In this document: piece after piece, positions 1 to 7,029 of the stretch | How the letters are laid out: every line of letters starts with the position of its first letter | Position numbering within the stretch: the first letter of the stretch is position 1 | NCBI GenBank assembly: GCA_002327225.1 | Contig: DCUN01000035.1 | Span: forward strand, 1-18,661 | Reading direction: 5' to 3' | DNA from: Desulfobulbaceae bacterium UBA2213 | GTDB taxonomy: Bacteria; Desulfobacterota; Desulfobulbia; Desulfobulbales; Desulfocapsaceae | Length of the DNA: 18,661 nt | The notes under the pieces: model-generated | Database searches by the model: none | Told to the model about the DNA's origin: nothing | Seen by the model: only the letters and a program-made list of their open reading frames with translations | Position numbers and translations under genes: made by a program

Positions 1-181
1 TCCCTGGCCGTCACCGCTGCCGCCAGTCGCTCTTCTTCCATCCTTGGGGCAAGCGACACTGGGCCATCCTTGGCCTGCGTCCCTGGCTCACGCGGCATTA
101 GGCCGGTCGCTCTTTCGCCATCCCTGGCTCGAGCAACACTGGGGCGTCCATGCCCTGCGTCCCTGGCCGTCACCGCTGCCG
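1..181. repeat. Imperfect tandem repeat, ~40-bp unit in ~80-bp higher-order copies, inside the 3' part of glgC
   Basis: Copy A (1-79) and copy B (80-159) align over their length, and a third copy starts at 160. The 22 bases at 1-22 and 160-181 are identical. The core tccctggc, or a close variant, recurs at about 1, 41, 80, 121 and 160, giving a ~40-bp basic step. Each 80-bp copy also carries a partly palindromic core (ggccatccttggcc at 63-76; gggcgtccatgccc at 142-155). A 13-bp inverted repeat (190-202, tccaag/cttgga) sits at the inner border. The array continues off the left edge. It is translated in frame as part of GlgC, giving recurring ARDG/ARDA/AKDG peptides. Confidence 0.75.
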
Positions 182-1301
182 TAGCCTGTCCAAGGCTTGG
201 ACCAACTTGCACACCCTCGCCAAAAACGCTGTTGACATCGGCAACAACCGTATTCAAACAACAATTCTCCCCGATCAGAGTATTAAAAAAAAGAACGGAG
301 CGCTCCACCACCGCCCCTTTTTCCACGCGCACACCAGGAAAGAGGATCGAATTGCGCACCTCTCCCTCGACCACACACCCATTATAGATCAAACTGTTTT
401 GCACTCTGGCCGCATCCCCGATCAGAGTGGGCTGGACATCACAGATACCCCGATGGGCAAGGTTGGTTCGCACCCCCCATTGTTCCATATCAATCTTTGG
501 ATTCTCGCCCAACAGATCCATATTAGACTGCCAGTATTCTTCAATGGTTCGGGTATAGCCCCAATATCCGTGGTGTTTATACCCATAAATTCGACGATTC
601 TGGGCCATGAGCATGGGAATAATATCGCGGCCGAATTCATAGGAACCCTGGCTGTGATTTTCCTCCAGGGCCTGATAGAGAACCTCGGGTCGGAAGCATA
701 AGACCGTGAGAGAGGCCCAGCAAGACTGAGGTTCTGCAGGTTTTTCCCAGTAGGAAAGCACCTTCCCCCCCCGTTCCCCGTCTTCATCGTCGAGCGCCGC
801 CACCCCGAATCGATGGGCCTTTTCAAGGGGCACCTGAATACAGCCAATGGTAAGATCAGCTTTCTTCTCATAGTGATAGGCGATCATCTTCCGATAGTCC
901 ATAGTATAGATATGGTCTCCAGAAAGGATCAGGATCTCTTCAGGATGATGATAACGGATAAAATCAAGGTTCTTATAGACCGCATCAGCAGACCCCAGAT
1001 ACCAGTCGGTGCTGTCGTCCATATCCTTAAAAGGGGGAAGAATGGAGATGCCACGAAAACGGCCGATCATATCCCATGCCGCTCCGGTGCCTATATGATT
1101 AATAAGGGAGAAACTCCGATATTGACTGAGGATGGCAATCTGCTCTATTCCGGAATTCATCAGATTGCTCAGGGCAAAATCTATCACCCGGCAGAATCCG
1201 CCAAAAGGAACGGCTGATTTCGGCCGATAGCAGGTCAGGACGTTCAGCTCATCAACCCGGCTGCCCGCAAGAATCATCGCAAGAGTGGAGGGAGTATTCA
1301 T
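1..1301 (-). CDS. glgC: Glucose-1-phosphate adenylyltransferase, partial (3' end outside window)
   Basis: Makes ADP-glucose from ATP and glucose-1-phosphate for glycogen synthesis in the cytoplasm. The frame stays open from the ATG at 1301 to the window edge with no stop, so the C-terminus is not seen. The N-terminus holds the nucleotide-binding loop as MILAGSRVDEL (the family usually has AGGR, so Gly to Ser), then YRPKSAVPFGG, LSNLMNSGI, LSQYRSFSLINHIG, GSADAVYKNLDFI, LSGDHIY, WASLTV, SYEFGRDIIP and GYWGYTRTIEEY. A left-handed beta-helix part follows (SLIYNGCVVEGEV, NSILFPGVRVEKGA). Recognisable GlgC sequence ends near VFGEGVQVG at about 203 (roughly residue 366). The rest (1-200) is Ala/Arg/Gly-rich translation of a tandem repeat. 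It lies 44 bp downstream of the DHH gene and is probably cotranscribed with it. Confidence 0.9.
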   Translation of the reverse strand, partial: MNTPSTLAMILAGSRVDELNVLTCYRPKSAVPFGGFCRVIDFALSNLMNSGIEQIAILSQYRSFSLINHIGTGAAWDMIGRFRGISILPPFKDMDDSTDWYLGSADAVYKNLDFIRYHHPEEILILSGDHIYTMDYRKMIAYHYEKKADLTIGCIQVPLEKAHRFGVAALDDEDGERGGKVLSYWEKPAEPQSCWASLTVLCFRPEVLYQALEENHSQGSYEFGRDIIPMLMAQNRRIYGYKHHGYWGYTRTIEEYWQSNMDLLGENPKIDMEQWGVRTNLAHRGICDVQPTLIGDAARVQNSLIYNGCVVEGEVRNSILFPGVRVEKGAVVERSVLFFNTLIGENCCLNTVVADVNSVFGEGVQVGPSLGQATAAVTARDAGHGRPSVARARDGERATGLMPREPGTQAKDGPVSLAPRMEEERLAAAVTAR

Positions 1302-1345
1302 TCTTCACCCACTAAAAGGAAAGGAAATTTTCTCTTTAAAACCAA

Positions 1346-2371
1346 TTATTTCATATGACGGGTCGTAAGTCGCTTGAGAGTCAGAGAGGTAAATTCTTGA
1401 TCTTCCGGCGCCAGATTCTTCAAGGGGACCTCTGCCCGGGCAGCCTCTTTATGACCGCCTGCGGAACCCACTGCACCAAAGATACGAGTAGCAAGTTTTC
1501 CCGCATTTTTTCGATAGCCGTCACACCGAAAGATCACAATCAACCGTTCACCGTGGATACCTGAGACAAAGACCCAGTCCACCCCATCAACATGATTAAG
1601 AAAATCAGCAATGATCACGAGGACATCAGGGCTGCGGACCTTGCCAACGTGTGAATATAAACGCCGTTTTGAATATTTCAGTTCTGCCAGTCCGGCAAAA
1701 AAATACTTGAGTTCAGAACGCCTTAGATCAGTAAGTTCAATCTTTCTGACCAGATCTCTATTGGCCAGGGTAAAAAGATAACGGAACGAGATTCCATCAG
1801 AGAGACGGGATTGTTTCTCAAAGTTCCGGGTATCCACCTTGATCCCGTAAAAAAGAGCTGTTGCCGTGGCCACAGTGGGCTTAATGCCGGCGGCACGCAA
1901 ATACTCCACAAGCATGGAGGAGGCCGCGCCATAATCCGGCCGGATATCGACAAAAGCAGCCTGACACTCACCAGAAAGCGGGTGATGATCAATCACAACA
2001 TCAAATTTAACCTTCTCAAAACAGGGGAGATGCACCGGTTGCGAGTCAACCAGCACTTTTTTGTTGAAGGCCTCGAGCTTGACATTATTCCACCGCTCCA
2101 ACGGAATCTTCAGGCGTTGAACCATGGCGATATTATTCAATCGCCTGATCTCATTAGGATGCGCGATAACAACACTCTTCACCCTGTAACGGAGCAACTG
2201 CTTGATCGCCATGGCACAGGCCAGGGCGTCAGGATCGGCGCTGATACAGACAAGGACTTCATCCTCTTTTTCAAACACATTCCAGAAACCCTGTAACCGT
2301 TCTTTGGCAGTCTTGTGAAAGACGCTCACCGCAGGAGGAGTCGCAGCGTTAATTTTTTTTTTAATAGCCAT
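1346..2371 (-). CDS. DHH family phosphoesterase
   Basis: A 341-aa protein of the DHH/DHHA1 superfamily, Mn-dependent enzymes that cut phosphodiester or pyrophosphate bonds (nanoRNase/pAp phosphatase, c-di-AMP phosphodiesterase and relatives). Visible motifs are ISADPDALACAMA (44-56, motif I), VLVDSQP (106-112), VVIDHHP (125-131, the DHH signature), DYGAASSMLVEYL (147-159), YGIKVDTRNF (175-184) and the C-terminal SAGGHKEAARAE (303-314, the GGH substrate motif). Motif I lacks the usual leading His (ISADPD rather than HxNPD), a form I recall from Desulfobacterota members, so substrate cannot be assigned. The ATG at 2371 has no strong ribosome site. Codons 3-7 contain a run of ten A. It sits between the DUF4445 gene and glgC on the same strand. 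Confidence 0.85.
   Translation of the reverse strand: MAIKKKINAATPPAVSVFHKTAKERLQGFWNVFEKEDEVLVCISADPDALACAMAIKQLLRYRVKSVVIAHPNEIRRLNNIAMVQRLKIPLERWNNVKLEAFNKKVLVDSQPVHLPCFEKVKFDVVIDHHPLSGECQAAFVDIRPDYGAASSMLVEYLRAAGIKPTVATATALFYGIKVDTRNFEKQSRLSDGISFRYLFTLANRDLVRKIELTDLRRSELKYFFAGLAELKYSKRRLYSHVGKVRSPDVLVIIADFLNHVDGVDWVFVSGIHGERLIVIFRCDGYRKNAGKLATRIFGAVGSAGGHKEAARAEVPLKNLAPEDQEFTSLTLKRLTTRHMK
2353..2362 (-). repeat. A10 homopolymer in codons 3-7 of the DHH gene
   Basis: The coding strand reads ATT, then ten A, then TTAAC, giving Ile-Lys-Lys-Lys-Ile-Asn right after the start. Runs of this length are prone to polymerase slippage. A one-base change would take nearly the whole protein out of frame. 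Confidence 0.6.
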
Positions 2372-2573
2372 TTAAATATATCCAATCGCTAAAGACTGTG
2401 ATTTTCCAAGCACAGCTTAGCACGTACATTCAATTTATCTACTGTCATTCACTCAAGAGATACCTCAGAAATTCGTCGTTCCTCGACCACAAAAACAGCA
2501 ACGAATCCATTTTCAACCATAGCATATCGTCAAGCAGGAGCGCAAGCCTGACACACAGTACAGTCCGACCTCT

Positions 2574-4214
2574 CTACCACTCTTCTTTTTCTTCTGCAAA
2601 CAGAGGAACAGAGGGAAAGAGGGAGGGATCGGTGTGCGGAATAAAACGGGCACCCGAGAAACGGATCATGAATTCCTGGTTCACATTCAATTCGACATAG
2701 GTAATCTTAGAGACAATCTCCAGACACTCCTGCCGGGCCGAACGTGCCAGCAGAACCTGTTCAGCCCCCTGGAGCGAACTGTTGCCGATGGCCCGATAGG
2801 CAGACAAATCCAGATCTGGAAGCATCCCCAGGGTTATTGCCCGCCGCGGATTGATGTGATTGCCAAAGGCACCTGCAACACAGATCTCAGCCAGGTCAAT
2901 AAAGTCAAGTCCCACCTGGCCCATCAGGGTGGTCAGGACGGCGTACATAGCGGCCTTGGAGCGAATCATCGCATCCAGATCAATCTGCTCAAGCAATACC
3001 TCACCGCCACCACCATCCATGGCCATTACAACGACAAAGGCCCACTGTCCATCCCGCACCACCACCCGCTGCCGCATAAAGGCCGCACGATCCGGGTCGC
3101 TTTCCCGGGCCGGATCTCTGAATTTTCCCCGGATATCAATGATCCTGGCCAGGTAGAGCGAGGCCACCAGATCAATCAGGCCGGAACCGCAGATACCACG
3201 CGCCGGCGCCCCGTCAATAGTCTTCACCTCAAGGACATACGTTGCAGGATCAATGGAGACATATTCGATGGCGCCAGGTGCGGCCCGCATCCCCATCCGC
3301 GCCACTCCGCCTTCGAGCGCCGGACCGGCCGCCCCGGCGCAGGCAATCAACCAGTCACGATTGCCCAACACCACCTCGGCATTCGTACCTACATCAATCA
3401 GCATCCTGGTCTGCCCGGATGAGGCCATACCCGAGGCAAGGATCCCTGAGATCAGATCGCCGCCAAAATAACTGCCGACAGAAGGCATAATCCACACTGG
3501 CGCGGAAGGGTGCAGGGTCAGTCCGAGCTCGCGGCTCTCCATGGGCTCAATTGAATTCACCATGGGGATATATGGTTCTCTACAGATATGGAAAGGATCA
3601 AGACCAAGGAGGAGGTGGGTCATGGTTGTATTGCCGGAAATGGACAAGGCCCGGATTTCGCCGGCCATTAGCCCGCTGCCTGCGACCAGCTCTGCCGTGA
3701 GAGTATTGATACAGGCCACAATGCTCTGCTGTAAAAGGAGAAGACCAGGATCCATGAAGGCAAGATCCACCTCCCTCACCTGCCTCCTCACATTTGTGGC
3801 CTGATGGATGCGGCTGAGGATATCGGCCCCATATTCGATCTGGCTATTCTCACGCCCGGCTGTAGAAAGAATCCGGCCGGTCAACAGATCGACCAGAGTC
3901 GCCTCAAGATGGGTGGTGCCAAGATCAAGGGCCATGGCCGGGAGCATTGCTGGCATCTCCGGCAAAAAATCCGCCAGCACCCATCTCTCCGGAAGATCAT
4001 TGACCAGGGCAACACCTGAAAAATCCGCCTGACGAAAACGCCTGCACAGCTCCACAACCCTGGAAAACGGGATTTCCAGGGGGCGTGAATCGGGCAATAT
4101 CGCCCTGAGGGCGCGGCGCAGACGATCAAGATCCGCGCTGTTATCCCCCAAACTGGGTCGATCTGCGGTCAAAGGGACAGGAAGCACAAAGGGGGTTATA
4201 TTACTTGAAGCCAC
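2574..4214 (-). CDS. ASKHA-domain DUF4445 protein (RACo-like corrinoid activation ATPase), lacking the ferredoxin domain
   Basis: A 546-aa protein matching the middle and ATPase parts of the DUF4445 family, whose members reductively reactivate corrinoid proteins using ATP. Motifs: ALDLGTTHLEATL (95-107, phosphate 1), SQIEYGADILSRI (124-136), ISGNTTMTHLLLG (191-203), VGSYFGGDLISG (245-256), LIDVGTNAEVVLG (271-283), ACAGAAGPALEGG (290-302), GICGSGLIDLVASL, and a C-terminus like the family's (YVELNVNQEFM, FIPHTD, LFPSV). Typical members are ~600 aa or more with an N-terminal 2Fe-2S ferredoxin. Here the ~90 N-terminal residues hold no cysteine cluster, so electrons must come from a separate partner. 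The start is GTG at 4214, because a 10-bp duplication has put the better-placed ATG (4224) out of frame. No corrinoid protein or methyltransferase is nearby, so the exact partner is unknown. Confidence 0.85.
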   Translation of the reverse strand: MASSNITPFVLPVPLTADRPSLGDNSADLDRLRRALRAILPDSRPLEIPFSRVVELCRRFRQADFSGVALVNDLPERWVLADFLPEMPAMLPAMALDLGTTHLEATLVDLLTGRILSTAGRENSQIEYGADILSRIHQATNVRRQVREVDLAFMDPGLLLLQQSIVACINTLTAELVAGSGLMAGEIRALSISGNTTMTHLLLGLDPFHICREPYIPMVNSIEPMESRELGLTLHPSAPVWIMPSVGSYFGGDLISGILASGMASSGQTRMLIDVGTNAEVVLGNRDWLIACAGAAGPALEGGVARMGMRAAPGAIEYVSIDPATYVLEVKTIDGAPARGICGSGLIDLVASLYLARIIDIRGKFRDPARESDPDRAAFMRQRVVVRDGQWAFVVVMAMDGGGGEVLLEQIDLDAMIRSKAAMYAVLTTLMGQVGLDFIDLAEICVAGAFGNHINPRRAITLGMLPDLDLSAYRAIGNSSLQGAEQVLLARSARQECLEIVSKITYVELNVNQEFMIRFSGARFIPHTDPSLFPSVPLFAEEKEEW

Positions 4215-4222
4215 TTGAAGCC
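4203..4222 (-). repeat. 10-bp perfect tandem duplication over the start of the DUF4445 gene
   Basis: acttgaagcc occurs twice back to back (4203-4212, 4213-4222). On the coding strand the ATG at 4224 has AGGA (4232-4235) at a good 7-nt distance, but it opens only ATG GCT TCA AGT GGC TTC AAG TAA (4224-4201). The long frame is entered at GTG 4214, 17 nt from the same AGGA. Removing one copy joins ATG GCT TCA AGT directly to AAT ATA ACC, the frame of the full protein, so the duplication very probably arose inside an intact ATG-started gene. Confidence 0.85.
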
Positions 4223-4355
4223 ATATTGTTTTCCTTTTTTAATTGAATAAACTCCAAGCCTGGAAGGGGTCATGGGAAGACAACAGGTAGAGTAGGAAAC
4301 TCAATTATGATGCCTACAGCGAGCCGGAAGGACTGGAGCAGCTGGCCCGCTCTTT

Positions 4356-4414
4356 AGTGCCTTACAGCTCATTTTCTTGTTTTTTTCACAAGAAAATGAG
4401 CTGCGAAAGGCACT
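4356..4414. repeat. Long inverted repeat (16-bp perfect stem extended by 8 bp, 7-nt loop)
   Basis: cagctcattttcttgt (4365-4380) is exactly complementary to acaagaaaatgagctg (4388-4403) around the loop 4381-4387 (ttttttc). After a small asymmetric bulge (1 nt against 3) a further 8 bp pair (4356-4363 agtgcctt with 4407-4414 aaggcact). No T-run follows the stem on either strand, so it is not an ordinary intrinsic terminator. It could be a small MITE-like element, the trace of an excised element, or a structured RNA. Confidence 0.8.
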
Positions 4415-4576
4415 TATCCCGTTTATTGGGGTTAGACAAGCTGGGGGAGCAGCATGGGGATCTGATTTTAATCGAAATAGATGCTGCCAAAAGCTGGGAT
4501 GAACGCATACGCTGGGAAGACCGGCAGCAGGCTGGAAAGGCGACCACCCTGGTGGGGATGTAAGCATAAAAGCAAT

Positions 4577-4611
4577 GCCTGCGCGCCAGCGGGGGCGGGC
4601 TCCTACAGGAA
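4577..4611 (-). repeat. REP-like GC-rich element (tentative)
   Basis: On the minus strand the sequence reads ctgtaggagcccgcccccgc and continues into gctggcgcgc. This resembles the GTAGGAGC..GCGGGC core of dispersed extragenic palindromes in many proteobacteria. The internal palindrome is degenerate and only one copy is visible, so this is a resemblance only. Confidence 0.3.
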
Positions 4612-4641
4612 GACCAACGTGTGTTTACCGTGGATCACGGT

Positions 4642-6000
4642 TCAGCCAAGATCCGCTTTGCTCACCATGGCGCACAGTTCGTCGGCCATTGCCTGAATTA
4701 TCGATGTCTCCTGTCCTTCGATCATGACCCTGATCAACGACTCGGTGCCTGATGGACGCACGAGGATGCGGCCGCTCTCGCCTAATTTCTGCTCCATTTT
4801 CTGCACTGTTGCCATAAAATCAGGGATATGACTCACATCTATATGTGAAGAAGTGCGAACATTTTTCAATACCTGGGGAAAACTCTCCATGACCGTTGCC
4901 AACTCAGAAAGAGGTTTTCGTTGTTTTTTCATGATGGCAAGCAGTTGCAGTGCCGCGAGATTGCCATCCCCTGTGGTGATATGATCGAGAAAAACCAGAT
5001 GGCCGGATTGCTCACCGCCAAAGGAATAGCCATTTTTTCGCATCTCCTCAACCACATAGCGGTCACCAACCTTGGTGCGCACCATCCGGCCACCCATCTG
5101 CTGCATGGCCACTTCGAGCCCCATGTTTGACATTACTGTCGCCACCAGGGTCTTCTTCTTCAGCTTCCGTTGCCTCATCAGTTCGGCGGCACAGATGGCC
5201 ATGACATGATCGCCGTCAATGATCCGCCCCTTTTCATCGGCAACAATGAGCCGATCGCCGTCACCATCAAGGGCAATGCCGATATCGGCGCCGGTCTGAC
5301 GCACCACCTCAGCCATGTGTTGAGGATGTAAAGCACCGCAATCCTTATTGATATTCTTTCCGTCCGGATTCACTCCAAAGGTAGTGACCTTCGCCCCCAG
5401 TTCTTCAAAAACATGAGGGGCCACGCCGTAGGTCGCACCGTGGGCGCAATCGAGAACAATATGGAAGTCATCAAGGGTAAATTTCTGGGGAAAGGTATTT
5501 TTTAGAAAAACGATATAGCGCCCTCTGGCATCGTCGATACGACGCGCCCGGCCCACTTCATCGGCCACTGGTCTGAGGGCCGCCATCTTCTGCGAGAAAA
5601 TCAGCTCTTCGATATCGGCCTCATACTCATCTGACAACTTGAAGCCATCGCTGGAAAAGATCTTGATCCCGTTATCCTGAAAGGGATTATGGGAGGCCGA
5701 AATCACCACCCCGGCATCGGCCCGCATGGAGGTGGTAATAAAGGCGATACCCGGGGTAGGCAGAGGACCGACAAGAAGGACATCAACACCCATGGAGCAG
5801 ATGCCGGCTGCCAGGGCATTTTCAAGCATATAACCGGAGAGACGGGTATCCTTGCCGATGACGATCCGGTGCCCCTTGGCCCGGTCTTTGACCTGAAAGG
5901 CAATGGCCCGGCCAACCTGCATGGCAATCTCGGTGGTCATGGGATAGATATTAGCCACCCCGCGGATGCCGTCTGTACCAAATAATTTTTTCATGTTCAT
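4642..6000 (-). CDS. glmM: Phosphoglucosamine mutase
   Basis: Converts glucosamine-6-phosphate to glucosamine-1-phosphate, the step before UDP-GlcNAc, for peptidoglycan and LPS. At 452 aa it has the usual length. The N-terminus MNMKKLFGTDGIRG is typical. The phosphoserine loop is VVISASHNPFQDNGIK, with the catalytic Ser at 103. The metal loop is ALDGDGDR (Asp 246, 248, 250), the sugar loop FGGEQSGH (329-335), and the phosphate-binding site VRPSGTESLIRVMIEG (415-430). The start ATG is at 6000; a second ATG two codons in (5994) is equally possible. It begins 15 bp after cdaR, so it is translated from the cdaA-cdaR transcript. GlmM is known in Firmicutes to bind and inhibit CdaA, and the linkage here is consistent with that. 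Confidence 0.97.
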   Translation of the reverse strand: MNMKKLFGTDGIRGVANIYPMTTEIAMQVGRAIAFQVKDRAKGHRIVIGKDTRLSGYMLENALAAGICSMGVDVLLVGPLPTPGIAFITTSMRADAGVVISASHNPFQDNGIKIFSSDGFKLSDEYEADIEELIFSQKMAALRPVADEVGRARRIDDARGRYIVFLKNTFPQKFTLDDFHIVLDCAHGATYGVAPHVFEELGAKVTTFGVNPDGKNINKDCGALHPQHMAEVVRQTGADIGIALDGDGDRLIVADEKGRIIDGDHVMAICAAELMRQRKLKKKTLVATVMSNMGLEVAMQQMGGRMVRTKVGDRYVVEEMRKNGYSFGGEQSGHLVFLDHITTGDGNLAALQLLAIMKKQRKPLSELATVMESFPQVLKNVRTSSHIDVSHIPDFMATVQKMEQKLGESGRILVRPSGTESLIRVMIEGQETSIIQAMADELCAMVSKADLG

Positions 6001-6015
6001 TCTATTTTTTCTACT

Positions 6016-7029
6016 CTATTCTTTCCGGGGGATCGTGTTAATCTCTGGCAAAGACGGCAACGGCTCAGATTTTTCTTCGACATAAGTCACAACCAGGGGT
6101 TCAACCTTGACAATCCTGATCGGCCCCGAATTGTTTTCCAGCGGGACAACCCTGACGGCCATCTGCCCCTCTTCGTTTTCGTCCACGACGGTCACCTTGA
6201 ACAGGGATGGCAGGTCATTATTCTCCCGGGCCAGGCTTCTGGGCAGGATTGCGGTCACAGTTACCGTGGAGGGGTTGATTCGCCGACTCCCCCCATAACT
6301 GTTCATCTCAATCGGCAGACCGGAAATGCGCTTTTCCATGGTCTCTTCAACAATAACCAGATCCGCGGTCACCGAGGTTTCACCGATCAGATCAATAAGG
6401 CCAGGATTCAGATCCAGGGGTATCTGCAACTGTGTTGGTTGATTCATACCACTGATATCAATCACCTTTGTCTGCAAGGCGTCCAGTTGCGCCAGAACAG
6501 CCTGAGGCCCGGTAATTGATATCGCCTCCGGTTTCATCACAATATGCTGCAGAACATAATGAGACGCCGGGACTCCTTTCGTGACCGGCTTTACCGAAAG
6601 CTGTTTCTGGATAAGTTTATCAAGCGAAAAGATAATCGAATCAGGCTGGGTGCGCAGGACCTTCATCCCCCGCGGCACAGGAATCAGATGATTCTCATTA
6701 TTTATCACCATCGTACCGGGAACGGCATGGGCAAGATCCACCTGCCTGGTGATATCTCCCTTCTCTATCTTCAATACCAGGCTGCGCGGACCGCTGATCG
6801 TGACCTCAATCTCCCGCTTGAATTGATTGGAGATAACCAGATCCCGGGGCAGGTTAATCACCTCAACGGGAACCAGGACATTCTTATCCACGGTATCATC
6901 ACCACCAACAAAATACCAGAGGACCACGGCCAGAGCCAAAGAGATGAAACGCAAGGTCCAATCTTTCGGCCACATATCCTGCAGATTTTTGAGATCAGAG
7001 ACCTGTAATGGTTTTTTTAACAAACTCAT
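6016..7029 (-). CDS. cdaR: YbbR-domain regulator of c-di-AMP synthase
   Basis: CdaR-type protein: a short cytoplasmic N-terminus (MSLLKKPLQVSDL), one membrane helix (LRFISLALAVVLWYFVG), then extracytoplasmic YbbR repeats (PVEVINLPRDLVI, SVKPVTKGVPASHYV, SGPRSLVL, ITGPQAVLAQLDAL, LPIEMNSYG). It interacts with CdaA at the membrane and modulates its activity in Firmicutes. I chose ATG 7029 because it gives the classic ATGA overlap with the cdaA stop and puts GGGAAG just upstream. A TTG five codons earlier (7044) is in frame but less likely. It lies between cdaA and glmM, the conserved order. Length 337 aa, within the family range. Confidence 0.92.
   Translation of the reverse strand: MSLLKKPLQVSDLKNLQDMWPKDWTLRFISLALAVVLWYFVGGDDTVDKNVLVPVEVINLPRDLVISNQFKREIEVTISGPRSLVLKIEKGDITRQVDLAHAVPGTMVINNENHLIPVPRGMKVLRTQPDSIIFSLDKLIQKQLSVKPVTKGVPASHYVLQHIVMKPEAISITGPQAVLAQLDALQTKVIDISGMNQPTQLQIPLDLNPGLIDLIGETSVTADLVIVEETMEKRISGLPIEMNSYGGSRRINPSTVTVTAILPRSLARENNDLPSLFKVTVVDENEEGQMAVRVVPLENNSGPIRIVKVEPLVVTYVEEKSEPLPSLPEINTIPRKE

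Larger units (their letters stand above)
4215..4641. other. 427-bp intergenic region between glmM and the DUF4445 gene
   Basis: No convincing gene. Short frames of 68-88 codons occur on both strands, but none resembles a known protein. It holds the long hairpin at 4356-4414, a REP-like GC-rich sequence near 4577-4611, a small hairpin just after glmM (4627-4641), and the ribosome site of the DUF4445 gene at the left end. It breaks the minus-strand gene run, so the DUF4445 gene probably has its own promoter here, though I cannot pick one with confidence. Confidence 0.6.

Noticed and set aside
1..203. CRISPR array
   Set aside because: The repeats are imperfect, nested and directly abutting, without unique spacers of constant length, and they are read as part of a protein frame.
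422..871. 149-codon minus-strand frame, and the 150-701 and 813-1217 plus frames
   Set aside because: All overlap glgC, whose frame shows clear family motifs through the same bases. They are shadows.
2372..2573. Regulatory element or terminator between the DUF4445 and DHH genes
   Set aside because: No stable hairpin with a T-run and no convincing promoter pair; only isolated TTGACG/TTGAAA-like hexamers without a matching -10.
2634..3422. 262-codon plus-strand frame opposite the DUF4445 gene
   Set aside because: Antisense shadow with basic, low-hydrophobicity composition and no domain. The minus strand encodes clear ASKHA motifs.
4357..4563. Open frame of 68 codons on the plus strand in the glmM-DUF4445 gap
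   Set aside because: Its N-terminal part is made by the hairpin, there is no ribosome site, and the sequence resembles no family I know.
4627..4641. Hairpin accgtg-gat-cacggt directly after the glmM stop, as an intrinsic terminator
   Set aside because: The stem is only 6 bp and is followed on the minus strand by AAACACACG rather than a T-run.
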